Of a stretch of 64,000 bases of DNA, positions 27,687 through 36,313 are shown one piece after another (position 1 is the first letter of the stretch; every line of letters begins with the position of its first letter). The notes beneath the pieces were generated by a model. The model was not told the DNA's origin, searched no databases, and saw nothing but the letters and a program-made list of their open reading frames with translations. The stretch covers positions 62,001 through 126,000 of the forward strand of contig CBDCTQ010000055.1 in NCBI GenBank assembly GCA_965222105.1, written 5' to 3'. Made by a program: the position numbers and the translations under genes. The DNA comes from CALGLS01 sp965222105 (GTDB taxonomy: Bacteria > Bacteroidota > Bacteroidia > Chitinophagales > Saprospiraceae).

Positions 27687-28943
27687 TTACGTCCTCGAAA
27701 ATATTTTACAGGTCAATACGGTAATGTCGTCGGGAAAATCCTGCTTACCCTTATAACGATTGATCTCCTCCATTAGTTTTTCATTGAAAATGCTGGCGGA
27801 GGCCAATTCGTACTGGCGGACAAAGCCGGGAAGAAAGTCTTCGTGGAGGGGAGTCCCATTATCGTCGCGCACATCCGACAGCCCATCGGTAAAACTCAGT
27901 ATCAGCGCCTCTTTGTCGATCTGTACAGTTCCGATTTCCACCTCTTTGATGTCGGGAAAAGCGCCTAGTAGGGTGCATCCTTTATCGAGCTTTTGCACTT
28001 GTTCGTTCATGGCCAAAATGGGTTGGTTGTGGCCTGCATTGACGTAGCGGAGGGTGTAGGTCGCTTTGTCAAATTCGGCAAGGAAAAGGGTCAAAAATTT
28101 ATCGCCTTTGGTGATGCGGAAAAGAGAATGGTTGAGGTCTTTTACAAACTCGTCGAGTGCGGCCCTTTGGTGGATCAGGCTGTGAAAGTTGGCCTGAAAA
28201 TTGGCCATCAGCAATGCCGCTGCAATGCCCTTTCCGGAAATATCTGCGATGCAAAAAGCGAATTTGTCATCGGGAAATTCTACGAAATCGAAATAATCGC
28301 CCCCCACTCCCAACATTGGAATGTAAATACTGGACAACTCAAATACCTCACTTTTCGGGAACTCCGACGGTATCAGCATTTTCTGCATATCGCCGCCCAA
28401 CTCCACTTCCCGCTGAATCCGCTCCTGATCGAGCTGCTCTTTAAACAATCGCTTATTCTCGATGGCTACTGCAATGATATTACTTATGGTAGTAATAAAA
28501 CGCATTTTATTGTACAGGTCATTGTCTTTTTCAAAACCACCGATAAATGTGTAGGCAATGGGCTGGTCTTTGTGGGATACCGGCACCACCACATCAAACT
28601 GACTGATGAGCGGATGGTCGAGGTCCTCTTCCAGGTTTTTCATCCGCTGATACTTAGGCAATAATTCGCTGAGGTCCTCTTCCAACAATGCTTTTTCGAC
28701 ACCGATCGAGGTGGCGCAAACCCAGACCTTGTCTTGCTGGACGTACAAAGCCATTTTTTTGACACCCATTTCCCAACTCAAAAAAGAATTGTACATCTCG
28801 TACAGATCACCGGCCGACACATTGTTGTTGATGGCTTGTGTGATCGTCAGCAGCCGGTTGATCTGCAACTGTTTCAGGTTGATTTCCCGTTCGAGTTTTT
28901 CTAGTTTGGACAATTCGTTTCTTAGTTTTGAATAATCGGGCAT
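27687..28943 (-). CDS. SpoIIE/RsbU-type PP2C phosphatase with GAF-like sensor
   Basis: 418 residues. The N-terminal coiled coil (KLEKLEREINLKQLQINRLL) leads into a GAF-like domain (about 40-185) and a C-terminal SpoIIE-type PP2C domain. Visible metal-site motifs: GGDYFDFVEF, FCIADISGKGIAAALLMA, YVNAGHNQP and LILSFTDGLSD. Such enzymes dephosphorylate anti-anti-sigma or related regulators, or act with an RsbW-like kinase, in stress and signalling circuits. No partner kinase or antagonist is adjacent. Confidence 0.9.
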   Translation of the reverse strand: MPDYSKLRNELSKLEKLEREINLKQLQINRLLTITQAINNNVSAGDLYEMYNSFLSWEMGVKKMALYVQQDKVWVCATSIGVEKALLEEDLSELLPKYQRMKNLEEDLDHPLISQFDVVVPVSHKDQPIAYTFIGGFEKDNDLYNKMRFITTISNIIAVAIENKRLFKEQLDQERIQREVELGGDMQKMLIPSEFPKSEVFELSSIYIPMLGVGGDYFDFVEFPDDKFAFCIADISGKGIAAALLMANFQANFHSLIHQRAALDEFVKDLNHSLFRITKGDKFLTLFLAEFDKATYTLRYVNAGHNQPILAMNEQVQKLDKGCTLLGAFPDIKEVEIGTVQIDKEALILSFTDGLSDVRDDNGTPLHEDFLPGFVRQYELASASIFNEKLMEEINRYKGKQDFPDDITVLTCKIFSRT

Positions 28944-28968
28944 TGAATAATCAATTAATAATTCCTAA

Positions 28969-30201
28969 TCATTGATTCATTACAGCGTCTCGCAACCCAT
29001 TTCCAACGAGGTTGAAAGCCAGCACCAACAGCATGATGGCCACAGCCGGTATCAACGCCAGAAAGGGCTTGCCGCTGATGGCATATCCATAGTTTTCGTT
29101 CAACATCGTGCCCCACGAAGGGGTGGGAGGCTGAATGCCAAAACCCAGATAGCTCAATCCGGCTTCGATCAGGATTGCTGTCGCAAAAGTGGAAGCGGCA
29201 ATTACCATCACCGGCCCCAACACGTTGGGGAGTATATGCCTGAAGATGATTCTGCCCGAACGGAAACCCATACTTTGAGCAGCTTCGACAAACTGTATTT
29301 CCCGTAAAGCCATGACCTGCCCGCGAACGATCCTCGCCACGTCGACCCACATTGTCAGACCCACCGCCAAAAAAATAATGCCGATGCCCCGCCCCAACGC
29401 CAACACGATGGCAAAGACCAACAACAATGTAGGTATCGACCAAACTGTATTGATCAACAATAATATTACATCGTCGACGCGACCACCAAAATAGCCAGCC
29501 AGGGCTCCCAGCAATATTCCAATGGTCAAGGCAATAAAAACAGCGATCATCCCCACCAGTAGCGACACACGCACTCCCAGAATTAAACGACTCAATACCG
29601 AACGACCGTATTTGTCGGTACCCAGATAATACGTTTTTTTAAAAAGATGTTGCTCCTCTACTACCCGAAACAGCTCCGGGACAGACGTTTCAACCGCCCG
29701 GTTTTCCATATTGTTGAAAAAAATCCGCTCTCCTTCTACCTGATAATCGGGATTGGTAAACGACAAGGGAAAAACAATATCTGCCAATCGAACACGCTGC
29801 CGTTGGCCCGCTATTGGTTCGCCACTCTCCGGGTCGGTACCCTCATATCGTTCATAGGCTAGTACATCTCTCTCTTTCTTATAATGATTGATGGGAATGT
29901 ACTTGAATGGATTTTCCTGACCAAAAAGCAGCCTGCCCAACAACGATCTCTTTTCAACCACCCTGTTTTTAGCCACTGCCAGTATCTGAACGGTGAATCC
30001 CGGCGACTTCAGAGCCACCTCCGGTATCTGCTCGTTGACATTAGGCGTTTTATCCGGCGACAATACATATCCCATAACAGCCATGACCACGGCTGCAACT
30101 ACGACCCACATACCAAATACAGCTGGCTTGTTCTTTTTGAACCGCTGCCAGATCGCCTGGTTGGGAGAGTGTCCCTCCGTGGAAGTTGGTGACTGTTTCA
30201 T
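28969..30201 (-). CDS. Peptide-type ABC transporter permease (DppC/OppC-like)
   Basis: 410 residues from the ATG at 30201; a longer in-frame start would read across the neighbouring glycosyltransferase. TM1 is at about 29-49, then ~170 residues outside the membrane before the permease core with the EAA-like loop (QFVEAAQSMGFRSGRIIFRHILPN), a hallmark of dipeptide/oligopeptide permeases. The C-terminal YLGFGIQPPTPSWGTML motif is also typical. It would pair with a DppB-like subunit and ATPases, which are not in this window. The large extracytoplasmic insert is longer than in DppC of Proteobacteria. Confidence 0.9.
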   Translation of the reverse strand: MKQSPTSTEGHSPNQAIWQRFKKNKPAVFGMWVVVAAVVMAVMGYVLSPDKTPNVNEQIPEVALKSPGFTVQILAVAKNRVVEKRSLLGRLLFGQENPFKYIPINHYKKERDVLAYERYEGTDPESGEPIAGQRQRVRLADIVFPLSFTNPDYQVEGERIFFNNMENRAVETSVPELFRVVEEQHLFKKTYYLGTDKYGRSVLSRLILGVRVSLLVGMIAVFIALTIGILLGALAGYFGGRVDDVILLLINTVWSIPTLLLVFAIVLALGRGIGIIFLAVGLTMWVDVARIVRGQVMALREIQFVEAAQSMGFRSGRIIFRHILPNVLGPVMVIAASTFATAILIEAGLSYLGFGIQPPTPSWGTMLNENYGYAISGKPFLALIPAVAIMLLVLAFNLVGNGLRDAVMNQ

Positions 30202-30250
30202 TCCTGTTGTTTGGTCATTTAGGGTAAAGATAGAAAAAAGGAATAATTCG

Positions 30251-30258
30251 TAGTTTTG
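30251..30258 (+). promoter_or_regulatory. Promoter -7 box TAGTTTTG
   Basis: Matches the Bacteroidota -7 consensus TAnnTTTG, 9 bp before the ATG of the 30268 gene, implying a very short or nearly leaderless 5' end. No good TTG -33 element is at the usual spacing. Confidence 0.4.
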
Positions 30259-30267
30259 TTTCCATAC

Positions 30268-31377
30268 ATGAATATTACTCTCATCGAACCATTTTTTAGC
30301 GGAAGCCACAAAACCTGGGCAGAGGGATACCGGCAGCACGCTCAACACGAGGTGCAACTCCTCACCCTCCCCGGCCGGCATTGGAAGTGGCGCATGCATG
30401 GCGCCGCAATTAACCTGGCACAAATGTACCTCGACCAGCCATTGGATGCAGACCTTTTGTTGTTGACAGACCTGATGGATGCCACCAGTTTTTTGGCGCT
30501 GTCCAGAAGCCGGACCCACGCGACGCCCACTGCCCTGTATTTTCACGAAAACCAACTCACCTACCCTTGGTCAGCTACCGATCCGGATGTGGCCCTCCGG
30601 CGCGACAACCACTATGCTTTTATTCAGTACAGCAGCGCCCTGGCGGCCGACCACCTTTTTTTCAATTCCGATTATCACCGGTCTTCCTTTCTGGGGGCGC
30701 TACCCGATTTTTTGAGGCAATTTCCCGATCATAAAACACTGGATTTACTGCCTTCTTTACAGAAAAAGAGCAAGGTGCTGCCATTAGGGCTTGATCTGAG
30801 CTATCTGGATCAACACAGGGTCGGGCGTTCGGAGGGCCCACCGGTACTACTGTGGAACCACCGCTGGGAATACGACAAACAACCCGACCTTTTTTTTCAG
30901 GCTCTATCCAATCTTCAACAAGAAGGGATCGAATTTCGGTTGATCGTGTTGGGCGAATCTTTTTCCAGAAAGCCCGATATTTTTGCAAAAGCCCAACAAT
31001 TATTTTCCGAAAGGATCATCCACTTCGGCTATGCCGATTCTAAGGCAAAGTACGCGGAGTTGCTCTGGCAGGCAGATATACTGCCGGTAACAAGCATTCA
31101 GGATTTTTTTGGCGGCAGCATCGTCGAAGCCATCTATTGCAACTGCCTGCCGGTACTGCCCGACCGGTTGGCCTATCCCGAACACGTTCCCGCCGATCTT
31201 CACCACCAATACTTCTACCGCTCCGATGACGATTTTTACCAAATGCTCAAAAAGCGGATATTGAAATTTGATCCGGCTCAGCGACAAAGCCCGCTCCGGG
31301 AAGTTGTAAAAAAGTATAATTGGTGTAATTTAGCCCCCCAATATGACGCGGCCTTTGTTGCTTGCGCAAAAAACTAA
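30268..31377 (+). CDS. tRNA-queuosine alpha-mannosyltransferase-like (GTDC1/DUF3524) protein
   Basis: 369 residues from the ATG at 30268. The N-terminal MNITLIEPFFSGSHKTWAEGY...PGRHWKWRMHGAA is the DUF3524 signature of the GTDC1/QTMAN family. The C-terminal half is a GT4-like Rossmann domain (PPVLLWNHRWEYDKQPDLFFQAL; PVTSIQDFFGGSIVEAIYCNCLPVLP with the acidic E of the nucleotide-sugar site). In animals QTMAN adds mannose to queuosine-34 of tRNA-Asp; a bacterial homologue may glycosylate queuosine or another acceptor. Next gene follows after 4 bp. Confidence 0.8.
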   Translation: MNITLIEPFFSGSHKTWAEGYRQHAQHEVQLLTLPGRHWKWRMHGAAINLAQMYLDQPLDADLLLLTDLMDATSFLALSRSRTHATPTALYFHENQLTYPWSATDPDVALRRDNHYAFIQYSSALAADHLFFNSDYHRSSFLGALPDFLRQFPDHKTLDLLPSLQKKSKVLPLGLDLSYLDQHRVGRSEGPPVLLWNHRWEYDKQPDLFFQALSNLQQEGIEFRLIVLGESFSRKPDIFAKAQQLFSERIIHFGYADSKAKYAELLWQADILPVTSIQDFFGGSIVEAIYCNCLPVLPDRLAYPEHVPADLHHQYFYRSDDDFYQMLKKRILKFDPAQRQSPLREVVKKYNWCNLAPQYDAAFVACAKN

Positions 31378-31381
31378 ATTC

Positions 31382-32164
31382 ATGCCTGTATTTACGTATA
31401 ATTCAACCGGCATTTTCTATCGAAGTTCTGGGCGAGGGCAACCCCTGGTATTGCTTCATGGATTTTGTGAAGACCACTCCGTCTGGGAATTTTTGTACGA
31501 CTACAACCTCCAGGGTCAATTGATCGTCATCGACCTCCCTGGCTTCGGTCAGTCGGAAAGAGCAGCCCGTGCCGATTTGATGGAGATGGCCGATGGAGTG
31601 GCTGCCCTTTTGAAACATCTTGATAGTCAAAACGTTATACTGATCGGCCATTCAATGGGAGGGTACGTCAGCCTGGCTTTCGCCGAAAAATACGGGTCGC
31701 TTTTGTCGGGACTGGGGTTGGTGCATTCCAGCCCCTATGCCGACACGGATGCAAAAAAAGAAAAGCGGCAAAAAGAAATTGCCTTCATCGACCGGCATGG
31801 CCCTGCCCCTTATGTAGCAGAGCTTTTACCGAAATTGTTTCCTTCCGGTTTTGCCGAAAAGGCTATGATACAACAACTTATCAAAAAAACTCAACAATAC
31901 ACTCCCGAAGGGATACAGAGCGGTCTGAAGGCTATGATGAAGCGGCCCGACCGCAGCCAGGTACTCCAGGAGATAGGCTGCCCTGTGCTGGTGCTGGCCG
32001 GCGGGAAAGACATCGTCGTGCCCATCGAAAAAAGCCTGGCTTTTGCCCATTTACCTGATCGCGTTTCGATGCATTTTCTACCGGATGTAGCGCATATGGG
32101 CATGTTTGAATCGCCGACTCGCTGCCGGGAAATTATTGTTGAGTTCATACGCTTTTGCCAATGA
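31382..32164 (+). CDS. Alpha/beta-hydrolase
   Basis: 260 residues. Nucleophile elbow GHSMGG with Ser91 (89-94), oxyanion-type LLHGFCEDHSVW loop, late Asp in VLAGGKDIVVP and His in FLPDVAHMGMFE, giving a complete triad. The family covers esterases and C-C hydrolases; the substrate is not predictable. The gene starts 4 bp after the QTMAN-like gene and its stop overlaps the PrsW start, so the three are probably one transcript. Confidence 0.85.
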   Translation: MPVFTYNSTGIFYRSSGRGQPLVLLHGFCEDHSVWEFLYDYNLQGQLIVIDLPGFGQSERAARADLMEMADGVAALLKHLDSQNVILIGHSMGGYVSLAFAEKYGSLLSGLGLVHSSPYADTDAKKEKRQKEIAFIDRHGPAPYVAELLPKLFPSGFAEKAMIQQLIKKTQQYTPEGIQSGLKAMMKRPDRSQVLQEIGCPVLVLAGGKDIVVPIEKSLAFAHLPDRVSMHFLPDVAHMGMFESPTRCREIIVEFIRFCQ

Positions 32165-32976
32165 CCATGCTCATCATTTTACTGGCCATACTTCCCGGAG
32201 TGGCGATCAGTTACTGGATCGTCAAAGCAGACCGCTACGAAAAGGAGTCGAAAATAATGTTGGGTGTAGCTTTTTTGTTGGGAATACTGGTTACTTACCC
32301 CACCATGAAGGCAGAAGCCTGGGCAGCGACACTGAACTGGGAAAATTCACATAATTTTTTTAAGATATTTTTCTTTTCTCTGATTTTCGTTGGGCTTACG
32401 GAAGAACTGGCCAAATTTATTTGCCTCGGAATCCCCTATTTCCGAAAGGAGTTCAACGAACCACTCGACGGTATTGTATACAGCGTACTCATCGCTATGG
32501 GATTCGCCACCTGCGAAAACGTGCTGTATGCCCTCGACTACGGCCTGCAAACAACGGCATTGCGCGCCTTCACTGCCGTTCCTGCGCATGGGGCTTTTGC
32601 TGTCATCATGGGTTATTATGTTGGTCTTAGTAAGTTCAACAAACGCAACCAAATCGGGCTCCTGCTAATTGGCCTGGGCCTGGCATCGCTGGTACACGGC
32701 ATATACGACTTCTTCATATTGCAGCCTTACGCTGAATGGTTGATGTCGTTAGCCACAGTGGTATTATTAGCTTCTTTAATTTTTGCCTACAGGCTGCTGA
32801 AAAAACACCAGCAAGCCTCTCCTTTTCGCCCCAATGATGAATTGGAAACGGCAACTGCACCTGCCGCTACAACTACTCCCATTGCCGATGCCGCAAAACT
32901 CACTCCCAACCCCTCCCCGGAAGACGACAACGACGTTTTGTTTGCCGCCTTCGATAAAAAACTGGAGGAAGAATAG
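32161..32976 (+). CDS. PrsW-family intramembrane metalloprotease
   Basis: 271 residues, about seven hydrophobic segments. Family motifs: FVGLTEELAKF (EExxK), GFATCENVLYAL (ExxxN-type), AVPAHGAFAVIMG with His, and SLVHGIYDFF, the zinc-site positions of PrsW/CPBP-like proteases. The C-terminal ~55 residues are hydrophilic and disordered (Pro/Thr/Asp-rich). PrsW-type enzymes start cleavage of anti-sigma factors or process membrane proteins; no anti-sigma gene is adjacent. Its stop abuts the convergent amidase gene without a gap. Confidence 0.85.
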   Translation: MTMLIILLAILPGVAISYWIVKADRYEKESKIMLGVAFLLGILVTYPTMKAEAWAATLNWENSHNFFKIFFFSLIFVGLTEELAKFICLGIPYFRKEFNEPLDGIVYSVLIAMGFATCENVLYALDYGLQTTALRAFTAVPAHGAFAVIMGYYVGLSKFNKRNQIGLLLIGLGLASLVHGIYDFFILQPYAEWLMSLATVVLLASLIFAYRLLKKHQQASPFRPNDELETATAPAATTTPIADAAKLTPNPSPEDDNDVLFAAFDKKLEEE

Positions 32977-34647
32977 TCAATAATTATTGATTATTAATTT
33001 CTTCTTCCATTGTTGTTTGCCATTGGTTACCAACAATACATACCCGCCTTTCGGCAAACCGGACAGATCAACGCGTTGTTGCAAATTCTGGTTATTCACT
33101 TCCAGAACAAAACTTCTTACCAGTCGTGCCGAGGCAATTTCAAACAGATGCAACTCATAATGCGGAGAGGCCCCTTCATCGAAATGGATATTCAACCAAT
33201 CATCCACCGGATTGGGGAACACCCGCAACGGCATAGACACCTCTTCGCGGGTGGAAACAAAAACGGTTGCCAACCCGATCTGGTTGCTGTAGGCAGAAGT
33301 ATCCTGCTCGTTGGCGGCCCTCACCTGATAAAAATAGGCCGTATTTTCCTGAAGGTTATCGTCGGTGTAATTAGTGACGTTGGCATTGGTGGTGCCGATC
33401 ACTTCAAAATTGCTGTTGGTCATCACCGACCTTTCGATGATGAAATTGTCTTCGGTCGATGAATTATCCTGCCAGGTCAACTGTATCGACTGGGCAGAAA
33501 GTACCTCGCCTTCCAGATTGGTGGGCGCGGCCAGACCGGATTCACAGGCGCTTTCGATATGGTCGGCCACTCCCATTCGCACCTCTGGCATCAGCGGATA
33601 AAAGCTGTCGCCGGGACAGGCAGTGGCACAGCCGTCCTGATGACCGGAAATGTGGTGGAGTATCATCCCGGAGGAGGAGTGAAAGGCCGTTCCTTCGGGA
33701 TCGACGTCGATGTCGCAGATCTTCCAGGAGAGGAGGTTTTGCAACATCGTTCTGGCACCGGTTGTGGGTTCGATGTCGGTAAAATCGCCCATTACACAGA
33801 CCCCCATAGTTTTGGAGTTGGTACCACAAAAATGAGCTCCCAGGATATTATCGCCTCTACCCTCGTACAACACCCCGTTGGGATCGATCAGCCAGTTGTA
33901 ACCAATATCGGACCATCCGTTGATGTTGACGTGGAAGTCCCAGATGCTGCGCACCACCCCTGCCCAATCGGAACTCACATTGGTTCCTGCGGAGTGGTGA
34001 ACGATCAGGTGGCTCACCGTCGTGGGGGTTGGGCTGGGGTTTTCGGGACAGTCCCCGTTGGGGCACCACTCCTCGCGGGTTTGGAAGTTGGGTTGAGGGC
34101 AAAAGCAGGCAGTTCGTTCAGCAACTGTTTCAGAAGGCTCACCCGATTGGATAGGTGTATCACCCGGGCTGAAAAAATGGACATCCACCTGATGTAGTTC
34201 TGCCACCGATCCATTTTGAAAGGTGACGGCAATGTCCAGTTTTTCAACCGATGTATCCACAAATGTGAGTTCGCTGATGTGGCGCCGCCCATCTTTTTTG
34301 GAGTGGATGTCTATCTCCATTTTTTGCCAAAAGGTCAGTTGGTTACCAGTTCTGAATCGCATCCATACGGCATCGGTTTCGGGGTTCCATTGGTCGGCTG
34401 TCCATACGGCCGTAATGGCTAAGAAGGGGGTTGGGTCGATGAGGGGTAGGGAAACGGTGTGTTTTCGCCAACCGGGTTTTTGGTCGGAAAGGTCCAAACC
34501 GGTATAGTATTTCGACAATGGCATTTTTGGCCAATAGCCGGTTTGGGAGGGATCCATGCTGATCACCGATCGTTGGGTTTTGGCTTGTTGTGCAGAAAGA
34601 CAGAGTGTGAGCATACATAATCCGGATAAAATCAAGAGGCGTTTCAT
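32977..34647 (-). CDS. Secreted N-acetylmuramoyl-L-alanine amidase with T9SS type A sorting domain
   Basis: 556 residues. Signal peptide (KRLLILSGLCMLTLCLSAQ), an N-terminal beta region (~25-165), then an amidase_2/PGRP domain (about 195-370): HLIVHHSAG, GYNWLIDPNGVLYEGRGD, SGHQDGCATACPGD carry the zinc ligands His, His and Cys and the tyrosine/water-polarising region. A fibronectin type III-like domain follows, and the C-terminus is a type A sorting domain (VFPNPVDDWLNIHF...LPKGGYVLLVT). It would cleave peptidoglycan stem peptides, perhaps of other bacteria, after release through T9SS. Confidence 0.9.
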   Translation of the reverse strand: MKRLLILSGLCMLTLCLSAQQAKTQRSVISMDPSQTGYWPKMPLSKYYTGLDLSDQKPGWRKHTVSLPLIDPTPFLAITAVWTADQWNPETDAVWMRFRTGNQLTFWQKMEIDIHSKKDGRRHISELTFVDTSVEKLDIAVTFQNGSVAELHQVDVHFFSPGDTPIQSGEPSETVAERTACFCPQPNFQTREEWCPNGDCPENPSPTPTTVSHLIVHHSAGTNVSSDWAGVVRSIWDFHVNINGWSDIGYNWLIDPNGVLYEGRGDNILGAHFCGTNSKTMGVCVMGDFTDIEPTTGARTMLQNLLSWKICDIDVDPEGTAFHSSSGMILHHISGHQDGCATACPGDSFYPLMPEVRMGVADHIESACESGLAAPTNLEGEVLSAQSIQLTWQDNSSTEDNFIIERSVMTNSNFEVIGTTNANVTNYTDDNLQENTAYFYQVRAANEQDTSAYSNQIGLATVFVSTREEVSMPLRVFPNPVDDWLNIHFDEGASPHYELHLFEIASARLVRSFVLEVNNQNLQQRVDLSGLPKGGYVLLVTNGKQQWKKKLIINNY

Positions 34648-34649
34648 GG

Positions 34650-34994
34650 TCAGGTGTTTTTAAGTTTTGAATTATTGGCGTGCCGGGTAGCGTCGCGACT
34701 GGATTTCTTTTTCAGGTTACGAGCGAAAGCTTTCGTAAGGTCAACGCCGGTTTGGTTGGCCAGACATAGGAGTACGAACAGTACGTCGGCCATTTCTTCG
34801 GAGAGGCGTTCGTGGGCTGTTTCGACGTTTGCTGGGTTTTTGAACGACTGTTCGCCATACATTCGGGATAGCAGTCGGGCAACTTCCCCAACTTCTTCGG
34901 TGAGAATGGCCATATTGGTCAGTTCGTTGTAGTACCGGATGCCGATGGTGTTGATCCAGTTGTCAACGGTATGCTGAGCTTCTTGTAAGGTCAT
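34650..34994 (-). CDS. MazG-like nucleotide pyrophosphohydrolase
   Basis: 114 residues. The two MazG helical motifs with Mg-binding acidic residues are present: TEEVGEVARLLSRMYG and SEEMADVLFVLLCLAN. Short single-domain MazG proteins hydrolyse non-canonical or excess NTPs to NMP and PPi. The stop of dtd and the start of this gene are 2 bp apart, and the amidase follows 2 bp later, so dtd-mazG-amidase read as one operon. Confidence 0.88.
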   Translation of the reverse strand: MTLQEAQHTVDNWINTIGIRYYNELTNMAILTEEVGEVARLLSRMYGEQSFKNPANVETAHERLSEEMADVLFVLLCLANQTGVDLTKAFARNLKKKSSRDATRHANNSKLKNT

Positions 34995-34996
34995 TG

Positions 34997-35449
34997 TTAT
35001 TCTTTTTGTTTGCTGTCGATGATGATGGTTACCGGACCATCGTTGAGTAGTTCGACTTTCATATCGGCACCAAAAATACCGGTTTCCACACTGATGCCAC
35101 TCGTGTGTTGGAGCTGCTTTGCAAAAGCCTCGTATAGTGGTATGGCGATATCCGGCTTGGCAGCTTTGATGTAAGAGGGGCGGTTGCCTTTTTTGGTGCT
35201 GGCGTGCAAGGTGAATTGGCTTACCAACAGCAGTCCGCCGTTTACTTCTTTTACCGAAAGGTTCATTACCCCGTTGTCATCGCCGAAAATGCGGAGGTTG
35301 GCAATTTTATTGCAAAGCCAATCGATGTCGGTTTGCGTGTCGTCCGGTTCGATGCCCAAAAGAAGGAGTAGTCCGTGCGCAATTTTTCCGACTATTGCAC
35401 CATCAACGGTGACCGATGCTTTGCTTACTCGTTGGATGACTATCCGCAT
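34997..35449 (-). CDS. dtd: D-aminoacyl-tRNA deacylase
   Basis: 150 residues, standard length. It removes D-amino acids and glycine mischarged on tRNA. Family motifs: MRIVIQRVSKASV at the start, the SQFTLHA active-site strand, and the cross-subunit NDGPVTI motif (the usual NxGPVT, here with Asp at x). Cytosolic dimer. First gene of the dtd-mazG-amidase run. Confidence 0.95.
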   Translation of the reverse strand: MRIVIQRVSKASVTVDGAIVGKIAHGLLLLLGIEPDDTQTDIDWLCNKIANLRIFGDDNGVMNLSVKEVNGGLLLVSQFTLHASTKKGNRPSYIKAAKPDIAIPLYEAFAKQLQHTSGISVETGIFGADMKVELLNDGPVTIIIDSKQKE

Positions 35450-35497
35450 TTGCTGTTATGATTTTTTTTGAGTGCGTGACAAAATCGCTGCGACCTT

Positions 35498-35627
35498 TAC
35501 CACAAAGACACGAACCTGTCCGGCGGCCAGACGGGGACACAAAGATTCACGGAGAAAATCTTTGTGTGGCTCTGTGTCCCTGACTGCCGTCAGGCAGGTT
35601 GGAGCCTTTCCCGGAACAAGTCCGGGA
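35498..35627. repeat. Dispersed CACAAAGA-type intergenic repeat with nested hairpins
   Basis: The stretch holds ACCACAAAGACACGAACC, a G-rich block CCTGTCCGGCGGCCAGACGG, then a nested hairpin: GGGACAC (35534-35540) pairs with GTGTCCC (35574-35580), and CACAAAGATT (35538-35547) with AATCTTTGTG (35557-35566). It ends in palindromes CCTGACTGCCGTCAGGCAGG and TCCCGGAACAAGTCCGGGA. A degenerate relative lies at 62912-62985. Looks like non-coding repeat debris. Confidence 0.6.
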
Positions 35628-35665
35628 CAAGTTGTGGTGAGAGGCTACGCTAATATGTCACACAC

Positions 35666-36313
35666 TCATTTTTTTTCTTCCTGTAAAAACAAGTTCTCTG
35701 TTTCCTCGCTATGAGCTTTTTGGGAAACCGGCCGGTAGCTTAGGATGCCCATATCGGGGTTTTGAACAATGTCCATCACCTCTCCGTAGGTCAACACCGA
35801 CAGCCATCTCTTTTGCAGGGGCAGGCCGTTCAATATCAGTGGCATCCGGTCGGTCAGATCAGTGACGGGTGCTATTGCCGGTGTCGTGATGATCGAAAAA
35901 CTTTGGACGCTGTCATTCCAGCTGTCCCACACGCCGACCATGACCAGTAGCGGTTGGTCGGGTGCGGCTACCCGGTACGCCCATTGTCGCAATCCCTCTT
36001 TTTTCCATACAAAAAAACTGTCCGCCAGTACCAGGCATCTTTTCGAGCGGATGGGCAACCGGAAGGAGGTAGAAGTGCCAATGCCTTCTGCCCGGGCGTT
36101 GATCAGCTTTCCGGTGTTGGCCCCGTCGTTCGACCAGTGGGGTATCAATCCCCAGGTCATGTATTTTAGTTGCAATGGTTTTTGGTTGGGTACAACGTAA
36201 GCTCCGTCCATTGGCGAAACGCTGTCGTTTTTTTTCAGGTTGGATTCGATCCCGATCCCGAAATGTTGTTCGATGGCCGGTTTGTCTACCGTAAACGAGT
36301 ATCTCGTACACAT
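35666..36313 (-). CDS. SRAP (HMCES/YedK) family protein, divergent active site
   Basis: 215 residues. SRAP proteins crosslink through Cys2 to abasic sites in single-stranded DNA and protect them. Cys2 and Asn72 (INARAE) are present, as is the fold (MTWGLIPHW, RCLVLADSFF, DRMPLIL). However, the catalytic Glu of the FYEW/FEW motif is Val102 (FFVWKK), and the catalytic His just before DRMP is Thr154 (LTDRMP). So crosslinking through Cys2 might still occur while the reversal chemistry of YedK should be impaired. Next to the oriC candidate. Confidence 0.85.
   Translation of the reverse strand: MCTRYSFTVDKPAIEQHFGIGIESNLKKNDSVSPMDGAYVVPNQKPLQLKYMTWGLIPHWSNDGANTGKLINARAEGIGTSTSFRLPIRSKRCLVLADSFFVWKKEGLRQWAYRVAAPDQPLLVMVGVWDSWNDSVQSFSIITTPAIAPVTDLTDRMPLILNGLPLQKRWLSVLTYGEVMDIVQNPDMGILSYRPVSQKAHSEETENLFLQEEKK

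Noticed and set aside
30202..30555. N-terminal extension of the ABC permease
   Set aside because: It is antisense to the glycosyltransferase gene and has no membrane-protein character.
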